Assembly: GCA_963708245.1 (NCBI GenBank)
Contig: OY970201.1
Location: forward strand, 4,092,001-4,156,000
Direction of reading: 5' to 3'
Length of the DNA: 64,000 nt
From: CAVYXK01 sp963708245
GTDB lineage: Bacteria; Pseudomonadota; Alphaproteobacteria; Acetobacterales; Acetobacteraceae
Positions 1 to 8,822 of this stretch are shown piece after piece. A program made the translations under genes and the position numbers. Each line of letters opens with the position of its first letter. The stretch's first letter is position 1. The notes beneath the pieces are model-generated. The model saw only the letters and a list, made by a program, of their open reading frames with translations, had not been told where the DNA came from and ran no database searches.

Positions 1-101
1 TCAAGCTCTCGGCCGGACGCAAGCAGCATCGGCTGGTCCGGGCGATGTGACGCCGGCCGCACCGCTGTCCACTCTCCCTATCCCACAAGAGGGAATCTCC
101 T

Positions 102-333
102 ATGGACTCGCAACGCATCGCTGAAGCTGCCGGACTGCTTGTCGCATCCGACCGGCGATCCGCTGGAGACCGCGGTAGCGCTGGTGAACATGTTCCGTAG
201 CGGGGCAGGAGTCCGCGCCGGCCAATTGGTGACCTGCGGCAGCTATACCGGCATGCGCTTCCTGAAGCCGGGCGACACCTGCACCGCGCGGTTCGAGGGA
301 CTCGGTGCGGCGGAGGTGATGTTTGCGAAATAG
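102..333 (+). pseudogene. 2-keto-4-pentenoate hydratase (FAH superfamily), internally deleted remnant
   Basis: An ATG at 102, preceded by an AAGAGGG ribosome-binding site (about 87-93), begins MDSQRIAEAAGLLVASDR, a typical N-terminus of 2-keto-4-pentenoate hydratases. From about 148 the homology continues one frame over with the typical family C-terminus (TGDPLETAVALVNMF, then a GSYTGMRFLKPGD motif) to a stop at 331-333. About 180 middle residues of a roughly 260-residue enzyme are missing and the two ends are out of frame. The enzyme normally hydrates 2-oxopent-4-enoate in meta-cleavage pathways; this copy cannot be functional. Confidence 0.6.
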
Positions 334-377
334 GGGAGGGCCGCCCGAGCCCGACGGACCCCCAGCCAATACCACAA

Positions 378-399
378 GGGCCCCGGAATTCCGGAGCCC
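378..399 (-). terminator. Hairpin terminator after the Bax-inhibitor-like gene
   Basis: On the minus strand a 9-bp stem (GGGCTCCGG / CCGGGGCCC, one G-T pair) closes an AATT loop and is followed by TTGTGGTATT. It lies 25 bases past the stop of the minus-strand gene at 425, as expected for an intrinsic terminator, although the T-run is imperfect. Confidence 0.5.
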
Positions 400-424
400 C
401 GTGTAGTAGGTTTGCCTTCGGCCG

Positions 425-1198
425 CTAGCTGTTGTTGCGGTTGCCCAGAAGCTGCAGCAGCAGCATGAACAGGTTGATGAAGTTCAGGTAAAGGCTCAGC
501 GCGTCATAGACGCTGCGCTTGGCCGCCTGCTCGGTCCCCTCGGCATAGGCGTATTGCACATAAGTCGCCTTGATCCGCTGGGTGTCGTAAGCTGTCAGTC
601 CGGTGAACACCAGCACGCCGATGATACTGACCAGGAACTGCAGCTCGGTCGAGCGCATGAACATGTTCACCACGCTGGCGAGGATCACGCCGATCAGCCC
701 CATCATCAGGAAGCTACCCCAGCGGCTGAGGTCGCTGCGCGTGGTGTAGCCGTAGATGCTCATCGCTGCGAAGGTGCCGGCCGAGATGAAGAACACCCGC
801 ACGATCGAAGTGCTGGTGTAGATCAGGAAGATATTCGTCAGGCTGAGGCCCATCGCCGCGCAGAACAGCCAATAGAGCGTCTGCGCCATCTGCCGCGACA
901 GCCGGTTCACCCCCAGGCTGAGCACCAGCACGAAGGCCAGCGGCAAGAAGATCGAGATCATCGCCAGCGGCGAGACGCTACGCACCACGCCCGCCGCGGT
1001 GGTAACCTCAGGATAGAATGCGTTGATCGCCGAGGTGTTGGCGATCAGGTAGGCGATGATGCCGGTCAGCAACAGACCCGACGCCATCCAGTTATAGACC
1101 CGCAGCATGTACGCCCGCAGCCCCGCGTCCAGGACAGCGGAGGTAGCGGTGGCGCCGGGGGAGCCCGGGTACGCCCGGAAGTCGGGACTGTAGACCAT
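425..1198 (-). CDS. Bax inhibitor-1/YccA family membrane protein
   Basis: The 257-residue protein has about seven hydrophobic segments after a soluble N-terminus of some 30 residues. Its C-terminal half carries the family signature (GLTAYDTQRIK, then a YDALSLYLNFINLF motif near the end). Members are inner-membrane proteins; some act as pH-dependent Ca2+ leak channels and others modulate FtsH. The start at 1198 (MVYSPDFRAY) is preferred over the longer frame to 1351 because a GAGAGGA ribosome-binding site precedes it and the extra N-terminal stretch is low-complexity arginine-rich. It appears monocistronic, with a hairpin terminator just downstream. Confidence 0.85.
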   Translation of the reverse strand: MVYSPDFRAYPGSPGATATSAVLDAGLRAYMLRVYNWMASGLLLTGIIAYLIANTSAINAFYPEVTTAAGVVRSVSPLAMISIFLPLAFVLVLSLGVNRLSRQMAQTLYWLFCAAMGLSLTNIFLIYTSTSIVRVFFISAGTFAAMSIYGYTTRSDLSRWGSFLMMGLIGVILASVVNMFMRSTELQFLVSIIGVLVFTGLTAYDTQRIKATYVQYAYAEGTEQAAKRSVYDALSLYLNFINLFMLLLQLLGNRNNS

Positions 1199-1292
1199 GG
1201 GTTCTCTGTGTCCTCTCAGGCGGGTGATAACCCGCGCAGGCAACATTGGCGACGGGCCGGTTTTGTTCAAGCGTGGCGGCGTGAAGCCGGAT

Positions 1293-3806
1293 TTATTCGT
1301 TCCGCAACCACGGCGCCGCCTTGGCCCGCAGCGCCGCCGCAGTGCCAGCATAGCCGAATGCCAGCATCATGGCGAGAGCCGCGATCAGCGTGCCGGCCAA
1401 GGCGCCGGGCAGGAAATTCCAGTCGGCATGCATCACGTAGCGCAGTACGGCCCAGCTCGCCAGTGTCCCGACCAATGCCGCGACAGCACCCGCCGCCAAA
1501 CCCAGCGCACCGAACTCGACCAGCCATGCCGCCCGGATCTGCGATCGCGTGGCGCCGAGCGTCTTGAGGATCACCGCCTCCCGCGTCCGGCGCTGCTGGC
1601 CGGCGGCGATCGCCCCGATCAGTACCAGAGTACCGGCAATTAGTGTGATCGAGCCCGCCGCGGCCAACGCAACGGCGAGCTGCCGCACCAGCGAAGCGAT
1701 TGCCGCCAGCACACTCCCGACCTCGATGCCGGTCACATTGGGTAGTGCATCGCTCACTCGACGGAGCAGCGTCCCTTGGAAGGGGGTCGCAACTCGAACA
1801 GTGGCGATATGCGTGTGCGGCGCCTCGGCGAGCAGGCCCGGACTTGCCACCAACACGAAATTCAGTCCGAGCCGCTGCCAAGCGATGTCGCGCAGGCTGG
1901 CCACGGTCAGCTCGATATCGCGCCCGAGCACGTTGACCGTGATGGTCCCGCCGATTCCGAGACCCCAGCCTTTGGCCAAGCCAGCATCAACCGACACCAG
2001 CGGCTTCCCATGGTAATCGGCCGGCCACCAATGTCCGGCGACCAACTTGGTGTCCGGCGGCGGCGTTGCAGCGTAGGTCAGTCCGCGATCGCCTCTCAGC
2101 GCCCAACGCGTCTCCGGCGCGGCCTTCACCTGTTCCGCCGGGACCCCGTTCACGGCGACGATCCGTGCACGAAGGCTGGGCACCTGCGCCATGGTTTCGA
2201 CGCCCGGAGCGGAGCGCACCAGTGCCTCGAAGCGCGCGAGCTGGTCGGGTTGGATGTCGACGAAATAAAAGCTTGGTGCATCGGCCGGCAGTTCGCGCAG
2301 GACCTCCTGGCGCAGATCGCCCTCGATCAGAGCGACGGCGGCCAGCGTGGCGAGCCCGAGCCCCACCGAGGTCAGCATCAAAGGTGTTGGTGTACCCGGA
2401 CGGTACAGGTTCGCGATACCGAGGCGGGCCCACGGGGCGTGTTGTGATCGGGCGACGCGCGCCAGCCGCATCATTGCCAACCCGGCCAGCCGGGACACCG
2501 CCAGCGTCAGCAACGCCGCGGCGCAAAACCAGAGCGCCAGGCGCCGATCGGGCGAGGCAACGGCGGTCAGCGCCACGAGCCCTGCCGCCACCCCGACATT
2601 GGCGACGATGATCCCGCGCGCCGGTCGGACGTGCTCTGGCAGCAGCGCGTCGCGGAACAGCGCTGCTCCGGGAATGCGTGCCGCCCGTCCTAGCGGCCAG
2701 AGTGCGAAGCCGAGCGCAGTCAGGACGCCATAGGTCCCGGCAAGTGCCAGCGGACCGACATAGACACCGCTCACCGGTGGAACCGGCAGCACCTGCCGCA
2801 GCCAACCCATCGCCGCCAGCGGCAGCGCCGCGCCGGCGGCAAGTCCGACCACGATCCCGGTGCAAGCCAGCGCCATCACCTGGAGCAGGCAGACCGCGAA
2901 TATCAGGCTGGAGGATGCGCCGAGGCAACGCAGCGTTGCGATCGTCCGCGCGCGTGCCGTCAGCCACGCGTGCACGCCGTTTGCCACGCCGATCCCCCCG
3001 ACCAGGAGCGACGTCAGCCCGACCAGCGTCAGAAAGAGAGAAGTCTGGTCGATGAAGCGGCCGACCCCTGGCGCGGCGTCGCCGGGGCCGCGAACGCGCC
3101 AGCCTTGATCGGGGAACGCGGCCTCGATCGATCCGGCCACCTGGGGCGCCGCGGCGGGATCCGGCCATGCCGCCCGCAGCGCGTAGCTGACCAGAGAACC
3201 CTGTACCACCAATCCGGTGGCGGGCAGTGCGGCCGCGTCAATCACCACCGGCGCACCAAGGATTACCGGGCTGGCCACGCGGTCCGGTTCGGAAATCAGG
3301 ACCGCGCGCACGGCGAATGTCTCGGTCCCTAGCCGGGCGGTGTCGCCCGGGTGCAGGCGAAGACGGTCCAGTACCACCTTGTCGGCGGCCAACCCGTATT
3401 GTCCGTTGCGCTTGCCGAGCGCGGCTGCGATTGGCTGTGCGGGATCGAGCACGGGCGCGCCAACGAGTGGCCAGGATTTGTCCACCGCGCGCAGCTCGAC
3501 GAGTTGGCGTTCGCCGGAGGGCGCGACCAGCAGCGATCGCGTCTGCACCACCTCGGAGAGCCGCGCCTCGCGCGCCTGCAGCCACACTCGCAGCGCGGCC
3601 GGCGGCGGCTCGGCCCCGGTGCCGATCTCGATGTCGCCGCCCAGGATCTGCCGACCGTTCGCGGTCAGCCCCGCATCGGTGGCGGCGCGCAGCGTGCCGA
3701 CCGCCGCGATTGCTGCGACCCCGAGGGCCAGGCAGAGCAGCACAATCCCAAGCCCCCGCACGCCGCCGCGCAGTTCGCGCCGGGCCAGACGCAGCGCGAG
3801 CATCAT
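1293..3806 (-). CDS. ABC transporter permease, FtsX/YbbP type
   Basis: The 837-residue protein has an N-terminal membrane anchor (LARRELRGGVRGLGIVLLCL) and a large periplasmic region. A first set of three or four transmembrane segments lies near residues 250-390, followed by a second periplasmic domain and a C-terminal FtsX domain with the usual segments. This duplicated arrangement is that of YbbP permeases. The start overlaps the stop of the upstream ATPase gene by ATGA, so the two are translationally coupled and should form one transporter. YbbA/YbbP pairs commonly sit beside a TesA-type esterase, as here. The transported substrate is unknown. Confidence 0.85.
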   Translation of the reverse strand: MMLALRLARRELRGGVRGLGIVLLCLALGVAAIAAVGTLRAATDAGLTANGRQILGGDIEIGTGAEPPPAALRVWLQAREARLSEVVQTRSLLVAPSGERQLVELRAVDKSWPLVGAPVLDPAQPIAAALGKRNGQYGLAADKVVLDRLRLHPGDTARLGTETFAVRAVLISEPDRVASPVILGAPVVIDAAALPATGLVVQGSLVSYALRAAWPDPAAAPQVAGSIEAAFPDQGWRVRGPGDAAPGVGRFIDQTSLFLTLVGLTSLLVGGIGVANGVHAWLTARARTIATLRCLGASSSLIFAVCLLQVMALACTGIVVGLAAGAALPLAAMGWLRQVLPVPPVSGVYVGPLALAGTYGVLTALGFALWPLGRAARIPGAALFRDALLPEHVRPARGIIVANVGVAAGLVALTAVASPDRRLALWFCAAALLTLAVSRLAGLAMMRLARVARSQHAPWARLGIANLYRPGTPTPLMLTSVGLGLATLAAVALIEGDLRQEVLRELPADAPSFYFVDIQPDQLARFEALVRSAPGVETMAQVPSLRARIVAVNGVPAEQVKAAPETRWALRGDRGLTYAATPPPDTKLVAGHWWPADYHGKPLVSVDAGLAKGWGLGIGGTITVNVLGRDIELTVASLRDIAWQRLGLNFVLVASPGLLAEAPHTHIATVRVATPFQGTLLRRVSDALPNVTGIEVGSVLAAIASLVRQLAVALAAAGSITLIAGTLVLIGAIAAGQQRRTREAVILKTLGATRSQIRAAWLVEFGALGLAAGAVAALVGTLASWAVLRYVMHADWNFLPGALAGTLIAALAMMLAFGYAGTAAALRAKAAPWLRNE

Positions 3807-4534
3807 GCCGGTGCGCCGGCAGGCGCGGCCTGGTCGATCCGAACCACCCGGCCGTCGGCGATATGCACGCAGCGGCCGCAACGCCCGGCCAGGGCTGGGT
3901 CATGGGTGATCAGCAGCAGCGTCGCTCCGCTTGCCGCGGCCTGCCGGAACAGGAGGTCCATCACGGCCTGCCCGGTCTCCTGGTCGAGATTGCCGGTGGG
4001 TTCATCAGCGAGCAGCAAGGCCGGCGCCGGTGCGAGGGCGCGGGCGAGCGCAGTGCGCTGCTGCTCGCCGCCGGAGAGCTGGCCGGGCAGATGGGTGAGC
4101 CGATGGCCGAGCCCGACCTCCTCCAGCGCCGCCCGGGCACGCGGCGTGGCATCGCGCCGGCCGGCCAGCTCCAGCGGGACCGCGACATTCTCCAGCGCGG
4201 TCATCGTCGGGATGAGGTGGAAGGCCTGGAACACGATGCCGATGGCGTCCCTCCGCCAGCGCGCCAGTGCGTCCTCATCGAGGTTGGTGATCTCGCGGCC
4301 GGCGAAGTGGATGGTGCCGGCGCTGGCGCGCTCGAGCCCGGCCAGCACCATCAGCAGGCTGGTCTTGCCCGAGCCCGATGGGCCGACCAAGCCGACTGTT
4401 TCGCCGGCCTCGAGGTCGAGATCGATGCCGCGGAGGATGTTGACCGGACCCGCGGCGGAAGGCACGGTCAGGTGGAGGCCCCGCAGTCGGACTAGAGACT
4501 CTGCGGTCGGCGGGGACGGCGGAATGGCATCCAT
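3803..4534 (-). CDS. ABC transporter ATP-binding protein, LolD/YbbA type
   Basis: The 243-residue ATPase shows Walker A (GPSGSGKTS, about residue 51), a Q-loop (FQAFHLIPTMTALENV), the LSGGEQQRTALARAL signature and Walker B (LLLADEPTGNLD). The TGNLD ending is typical of the MacB/LolD/YbbA subgroup, which pairs with FtsX-like permeases. It overlaps the permease gene downstream by 4 bases. Its start codon overlaps the start region of the divergent esterase gene (ATG at 4524 on the plus strand), which is typical of ybbA-tesA loci. Confidence 0.9.
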   Translation of the reverse strand: MDAIPPSPPTAESLVRLRGLHLTVPSAAGPVNILRGIDLDLEAGETVGLVGPSGSGKTSLLMVLAGLERASAGTIHFAGREITNLDEDALARWRRDAIGIVFQAFHLIPTMTALENVAVPLELAGRRDATPRARAALEEVGLGHRLTHLPGQLSGGEQQRTALARALAPAPALLLADEPTGNLDQETGQAVMDLLFRQAAASGATLLLITHDPALAGRCGRCVHIADGRVVRIDQAAPAGAPA

Positions 4535-5186
4535 CGCGGCAGCATATGGCCTCCTTCGACGATGCCGGAAGGCTGCGGCGGGCGTGGGGCTGATTGTCCT
4601 GCTAGGCGGCGCTGCGCCGGCCGCGCCTGTGCGGCTGCTGGTGCTGGGTGACTCGCTCTCTTCCGGTTACGGCCTGCCGCACGACGAGGGGATCGAGGCC
4701 CAACTCGCCGCTGCGCTGAAAGCGCACGGCGAGGACGTATCGCTGATCGACGGCGCCGTTTCCGGCGATACGTCGGCGGGCGGGTTAGCTCGGCTCGACT
4801 GGACGCTGGCGGACGGGGCGGATGCGGCGATCGTCGAGCTGGGTGCCAATGACGGGCTGCGCGGCGTCGATCCGGCCGAGATGCGGGCTAACTTGACGGC
4901 GATCCTGGACAAGCTGGCTGCGCGGCATATTCCGGTGCTGCTCACCGGCATGTACGCCCCGCCCAACTTGGGGCCGGACTACGAGGCGGAGTTCCGGGCG
5001 GTGTTCGACGCGCTCGGCAAGCGATCCGGGGTTATCTACGATCCGTTTTTTCTGGCTGGTGTCGCCGAAGTGCCGTCGCTGACACAGCCGGACGGGCTGC
5101 ATCCGAATGCCGAAGGGGTGCGCCGGATCGTCGCCCGTATCTTGCGGGAGGTGGAGCGGCTCATCGCCGAGGCAGAGAAGCCATGA
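4524..5186 (+). CDS. tesA: Arylesterase / lysophospholipase L1 (TesA-like, SGNH hydrolase)
   Basis: The protein has 220 residues. A charged N-region (RRCRK) followed by a hydrophobic stretch and AAPAAP forms a secretion signal. The SGNH blocks follow: GDSLSSGYGLP (nucleophile Ser), a GD-Gly block (DGAVSGDTSAGG), GAND (Asn) and the C-terminal DGLHPN (Asp/His). It should hydrolyse acyl esters or thioesters in the periplasm. The ATG at 4524 gives a complete signal peptide; a GTG at 4584 is an alternative. It is divergent from the YbbA-like ATPase and overlaps thpR downstream by ATGA. Confidence 0.85.
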   Translation: MASIAAAYGLLRRCRKAAAGVGLIVLLGGAAPAAPVRLLVLGDSLSSGYGLPHDEGIEAQLAAALKAHGEDVSLIDGAVSGDTSAGGLARLDWTLADGADAAIVELGANDGLRGVDPAEMRANLTAILDKLAARHIPVLLTGMYAPPNLGPDYEAEFRAVFDALGKRSGVIYDPFFLAGVAEVPSLTQPDGLHPNAEGVRRIVARILREVERLIAEAEKP

Positions 5187-5719
5187 GGTTGTTTGTCGCC
5201 CTCGATCTGCCCTGGGAGCTGCGCGAGCGGCTGCGGGCGATGACCGCGCTCAGCATTCCCGGCGCGCGCTGGGTGGGGCATGAGAATTATCACCTGACTT
5301 TACGCTTCATCGGCGAAACCCCGGGTTATCTGGCCGAGGAGATCGACCATGCGCTGGCCGCGCTTAAGGTGCCGGGCTTCACGCTGACACTGGCGGGACT
5401 TGGCACGTTCGGCAAAGGGGGGCGGGACAACTCATTGTGGATTGGCGTCGAGCGCAATCCTTCGCTCGATCACCTGCGGTCCAAGATCGAGACGGCACTG
5501 CAACGCATCGGGCTGGAGCCGGAACGGCGGCGCTTCGCCCCGCATGTGACGCTGGCACGGCTCGACAGCGTGCCGGAGGCGAAACTCGCCGGGTTCGTGC
5601 AGGCGAACAATCTGTTTCGTGCTCCGCCTGTGTCGGTGGAACATTTCACACTGTTCAGCTCGCGGCTGGGCAAGGAGCAGCCGGTCTATACGGCTGAAGT
5701 GGAATATCCGCTTGTCTGA
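5183..5719 (+). CDS. thpR: RNA 2',3'-cyclic phosphodiesterase (2'-5' RNA ligase family)
   Basis: The 178-residue protein has the two HxT catalytic motifs of the 2H phosphoesterase superfamily, HLTLRFIG near residue 36 and HVTLARL near residue 117, and the N-terminal RLFVALDLP strand. It hydrolyses 2',3'-cyclic phosphate RNA ends in vitro; the cellular role is uncertain. The start overlaps the tesA stop (ATGA at 5183-5186), so the two are probably cotranscribed. Confidence 0.9.
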   Translation: MRLFVALDLPWELRERLRAMTALSIPGARWVGHENYHLTLRFIGETPGYLAEEIDHALAALKVPGFTLTLAGLGTFGKGGRDNSLWIGVERNPSLDHLRSKIETALQRIGLEPERRRFAPHVTLARLDSVPEAKLAGFVQANNLFRAPPVSVEHFTLFSSRLGKEQPVYTAEVEYPLV

Positions 5720-5770
5720 ACGTTTGGATGTCCGCCTTGTTGCGTCGCGGCTGCTCAGATGGAGCGCACC

Positions 5771-7465
5771 ATGGCACGGCTGAAGACCGATCCTGCTCGC
5801 TTCGAAGTGGTGAAGAATGCGCTGATTGCCGCCGCCGAGGAGATGAAGATCGTGCTCGCCAAGGCGGCCTATTCGCCGCTGCTCAAAGTGGCGGGCGACT
5901 ATTCCTGCGGCATTTTCGACAGTCGCGGCGACATGGTGGCGCAGGGGCCGGACCTGCCGATCCATCTCGGGTCGATGCCGGATGCAGTGCGTGCGGTCGT
6001 GCGCGCGTTTCCCGATCCAGCGCCTGGCGATGTATTCATTCACAACGACCCATACCACGGCGGCTCGCATCTGCCGGACGTGAACGTGGTGGCGCCCGCT
6101 TTCCACGCCGACCGCCTGCTTGGCTATGGGTGCGTCCGTGCCCACTGGCCGGATATCGGCAGCGCCACGCCGGGTAGTTACGGTGCAGTTACCGAGATCT
6201 ATGGCGAGGGCCTGCGCCTGCCGCCGGTGCGGCTCTATCGCGACTTCCGGCCGATTCCGGACATCGAGGCGATCATCTTCGCCAATGTGCGCACGCCCAC
6301 CGAGCGGCTCGGCGATCTGCGCGCGCAGGTCGCGGCGTGTTGGCGTGCCGCGGCGCGGCTCTCGGCGCTGGCCGCCAAGTATGGCGCCGATGCGCTGCTG
6401 GGGATCATGCAGGAAGTGCAGGACTATTCAGAAACGATGATGCGCGCCGCACTTCGTGCGCTACCCGACGGGGAAGCCGTATTCGAGGACGTGTTCGACG
6501 GTGACGGCGTGCTGGCGCCCGGCGAGCGCGAGGACGCGACCTTCACCGTACGCCTGCGCATCGCCAAACAGGGCGACACGATCACCGCCGACTTTGCCGG
6601 CTCCGACCCGGCGGTTGCCGGACCGATGAACGCGCCGGTGACCGTCACCGCATCGGGCGTGTTCTGCGCGCTGAAAATGATTGCTGACCCGAACAGCCTG
6701 ATCCCGCCCAATTCCGGTTGCTGGCGACCGGTCACGGTAACCGCTCCACCCGGCTTGGTGGTGAACGCGCAGCATCCCTCCCCCGTGGTGTATGCCAATC
6801 ACGAGATGTCGCACCGCATCGCCGACATGGTAATGGCGGCAATGTTTCAGATCACGCCACGAACGGTTATGGCGGGATCGCAGGGCACCTCGGCAGTGGT
6901 CACGTTCGGCGGCGTCGATCCGCGTAGCGGTGAGCGATATGTCAGCTACGAGTCGATCAAGGGTGGGTTCGGCGCGCGACCGGTGAAGGATGGCATCAAC
7001 GCAGTCGCCGCGACCGTCAGCAACATGATGAACACGCCGATCGAGATCCTGGAAATGAGCTTCCCGCTCCGCGTCGAGGAATACGCGCTGGTCCCCGACA
7101 GCGGCGGTCCGGGGCAGTATCGTGGCGGGCTCGGTGTGCGACGCACGTGGCTGGTGCTCGGGCATGACGCGCATGCCGCGGTCTGCTGCGAACGCACGGT
7201 GACGCCACCGTTCGGTCTGGCCGGCGGACTGCCGGGTGCGCCGGCGCGCATCGAGCTGATGCCGCCGCACGGCAATGCGCGCCGCCTGACCAGCAAAGGT
7301 GCGTTCATCGCGCCGGCCGGCTCGCGCGTGGTGCTGCAGGCACCCGGCTCGGGCGGATACGGCCCGTCGACCGTGCGCGAGCCGGCCCGGCTTTCCGAAG
7401 ACCTGGCGGACGGATACGTTACGCCATCCGCCGCCCGGCGGGATTATCGAGGGGAGAGAACCTGA
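5771..7465 (+). CDS. hyuB: Hydantoinase B / 5-oxoprolinase family protein
   Basis: About 564 residues with the HyuB hallmarks: AAEEMKIVLAKAAYSPLLK at the N-terminus, HNDPYHGGSHLPDVN, GPMNAPVTVTASG, and PPNSGCWRPV. HyuB normally works with HyuA as the ATP-dependent N-methylhydantoinase or oxoprolinase pair, but no hyuA is visible here. The ATG at 5771 is preferred to 5759 because GGAG lies six bases upstream of it. The stop overlaps the next start by one base (TGATG), so it is the first gene of a three-gene unit with a CDGSH protein and an enolase-superfamily enzyme. Confidence 0.85.
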   Translation: MARLKTDPARFEVVKNALIAAAEEMKIVLAKAAYSPLLKVAGDYSCGIFDSRGDMVAQGPDLPIHLGSMPDAVRAVVRAFPDPAPGDVFIHNDPYHGGSHLPDVNVVAPAFHADRLLGYGCVRAHWPDIGSATPGSYGAVTEIYGEGLRLPPVRLYRDFRPIPDIEAIIFANVRTPTERLGDLRAQVAACWRAAARLSALAAKYGADALLGIMQEVQDYSETMMRAALRALPDGEAVFEDVFDGDGVLAPGEREDATFTVRLRIAKQGDTITADFAGSDPAVAGPMNAPVTVTASGVFCALKMIADPNSLIPPNSGCWRPVTVTAPPGLVVNAQHPSPVVYANHEMSHRIADMVMAAMFQITPRTVMAGSQGTSAVVTFGGVDPRSGERYVSYESIKGGFGARPVKDGINAVAATVSNMMNTPIEILEMSFPLRVEEYALVPDSGGPGQYRGGLGVRRTWLVLGHDAHAAVCCERTVTPPFGLAGGLPGAPARIELMPPHGNARRLTSKGAFIAPAGSRVVLQAPGSGGYGPSTVREPARLSEDLADGYVTPSAARRDYRGERT

Positions 7466-7710
7466 TGTCCGAAGCACTGCCGCTGATCGCCCAGAAGGGG
7501 CCGTACATGATCGCGGTCGAGGCCGGAAAGTCCTATTGGTGGTGTGCGTGCGGACAGAGCAAGAGCCAGCCGTTCTGCGACGGCTCGCACAAGGGCAGCG
7601 GCTTCGCTCCGATCGAATACAAATCTGAGGCCGCAAGCGACGTCTATTTCTGCGGCTGCAAACGTAGCGCCGCCAAGCCGTGCTGTGACGGCACCCACGA
7701 GACGGTGTGA
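7465..7710 (+). CDS. Dual CDGSH iron-sulfur domain protein
   Basis: The 81-residue protein is almost entirely two CDGSH zinc-finger-like domains. The first is CAC followed by FCDGSH, the second CGC followed by CCDGTH. Each C-x-C...C-x-x-x-H set normally binds a redox-active [2Fe-2S] cluster with one histidine ligand. No membrane anchor is present, so it should be a cytosolic redox or Fe-S protein. Overlapping starts and stops on both sides tie it to hyuB and to the enolase-superfamily gene; a role as redox partner in that pathway is only an inference. Confidence 0.9.
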   Translation: MSEALPLIAQKGPYMIAVEAGKSYWWCACGQSKSQPFCDGSHKGSGFAPIEYKSEAASDVYFCGCKRSAAKPCCDGTHETV

Positions 7711-8822
7711 CGGACATGAAGATCGACGACGTCACGCTGACGATCTTCACCTGGGATGGTATTCCGGCGACGACGTACCACCAGGGCGCGCTGGCCTCGA
7801 GCACGTCGAATCTCGGCCTGCTGCGCATCCATACGGATCAGGGGTCGGAGGGGCACGCATTTCTGGGCTCTGCTACCAATCCGGCCGCGATGGACGGGCC
7901 GCAGCTTATCCGCACGCTGAAGCCGCTGCTGCTGGGCCAGAACCCGCTGGAGCGCGAGCGCATCCATCAGTCGATGCGGCTGCTGACCCGGACCGTGACT
8001 TATCGCACGGTGGGCGCGGTCGATACCGCGCTGTGGGACCTGGCCGGTAAGATTGCCGGACTGCCGGTGCACGCGCTGATGGGAACTTACCGTAACTCGA
8101 TCGTTGCTTATGCAAGCTCGCAGGTGCTGCCCGACATCGCCGCCTATGTCGATCAGGCGCAAAGCTTCAAGGCCGAGGGTTGGCTTGCCTACAAGATCCA
8201 CCCACGGCGGGACCCCGATCAGGACATCAAGGTCTGCGAGGCGGTGCGCAAGGCGGTCGGCGACGACTACCGGCTGATGCTGGATTCCACCTGGAGCTAC
8301 AACTACACAGACGCGCTGCGCGTCGGGCGCGCGATCGAGGCGTTGGGGTTCTACTGGTACGAGGACCCGATGGCCGATGAGGATATCTACAACTACGTGA
8401 AGCTGCGGGAGAAGCTCGATATTCCGATCATGGCGACCGAGTTTCCCGCCGGCGGACTGGATACCTATCCGATCTGGCTGACCGAGCGCGCCACCGACTA
8501 TCTGCGCGGCGATATCCCCAACAAGGGTGGGCTGACCGCGATGCTGAAGACCGCGCATCTGGCGGAGGCGTTCGGGGTCAAGTACGAGGTGCATCACAGC
8601 GGAAATTCGCTGAACAACCTGGCGAACCTGCATCTGTGCATGAGCTTGCGGAACACCACGATGTTCGAGGTGCTGCTGCCGCACGGGGCGCACAAATACG
8701 GCATGGCGAAGGAGTTGGAGATCGACCGCGACGGGCTGCTGCATGCGCCGGCGGGACCGGGGCTGGGCGCGGAGATCGATTTCGCGCTGATCGAGCGGAA
8801 GACGGAGGGGGTGCTGAAGTAA
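7707..8822 (+). CDS. Mandelate racemase/muconate lactonizing enzyme family (enolase superfamily)
   Basis: The 371-residue protein has the capping domain followed by the (beta/alpha)7 barrel. Candidate catalytic residues are the K163-I-H165 motif on the second strand, metal ligands D193 (MLDSTW), E219 (WYEDP) and E245 (ATEF), and H296-H297 late in the barrel. Such enzymes abstract the alpha-proton of a carboxylate; the K-x-H form and this metal set fit an acid-sugar dehydratase or racemase, but the substrate cannot be read from sequence. A GTG at 7707 overlaps the CDGSH stop (GTGA); ATG at 7716 is an alternative start. Confidence 0.85.
   Translation: MTDMKIDDVTLTIFTWDGIPATTYHQGALASSTSNLGLLRIHTDQGSEGHAFLGSATNPAAMDGPQLIRTLKPLLLGQNPLERERIHQSMRLLTRTVTYRTVGAVDTALWDLAGKIAGLPVHALMGTYRNSIVAYASSQVLPDIAAYVDQAQSFKAEGWLAYKIHPRRDPDQDIKVCEAVRKAVGDDYRLMLDSTWSYNYTDALRVGRAIEALGFYWYEDPMADEDIYNYVKLREKLDIPIMATEFPAGGLDTYPIWLTERATDYLRGDIPNKGGLTAMLKTAHLAEAFGVKYEVHHSGNSLNNLANLHLCMSLRNTTMFEVLLPHGAHKYGMAKELEIDRDGLLHAPAGPGLGAEIDFALIERKTEGVLK

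Noticed and set aside
3..51. Short open frame ending KQHRLVRAM at the left edge
   Set aside because: Could be the end of an upstream gene, but 16 codons without a family match cannot be supported.
3351..4523. Plus-strand frame extending the TesA coding region far upstream
   Set aside because: It runs antisense through the ABC transporter genes; the esterase signal peptide starts at 4524.
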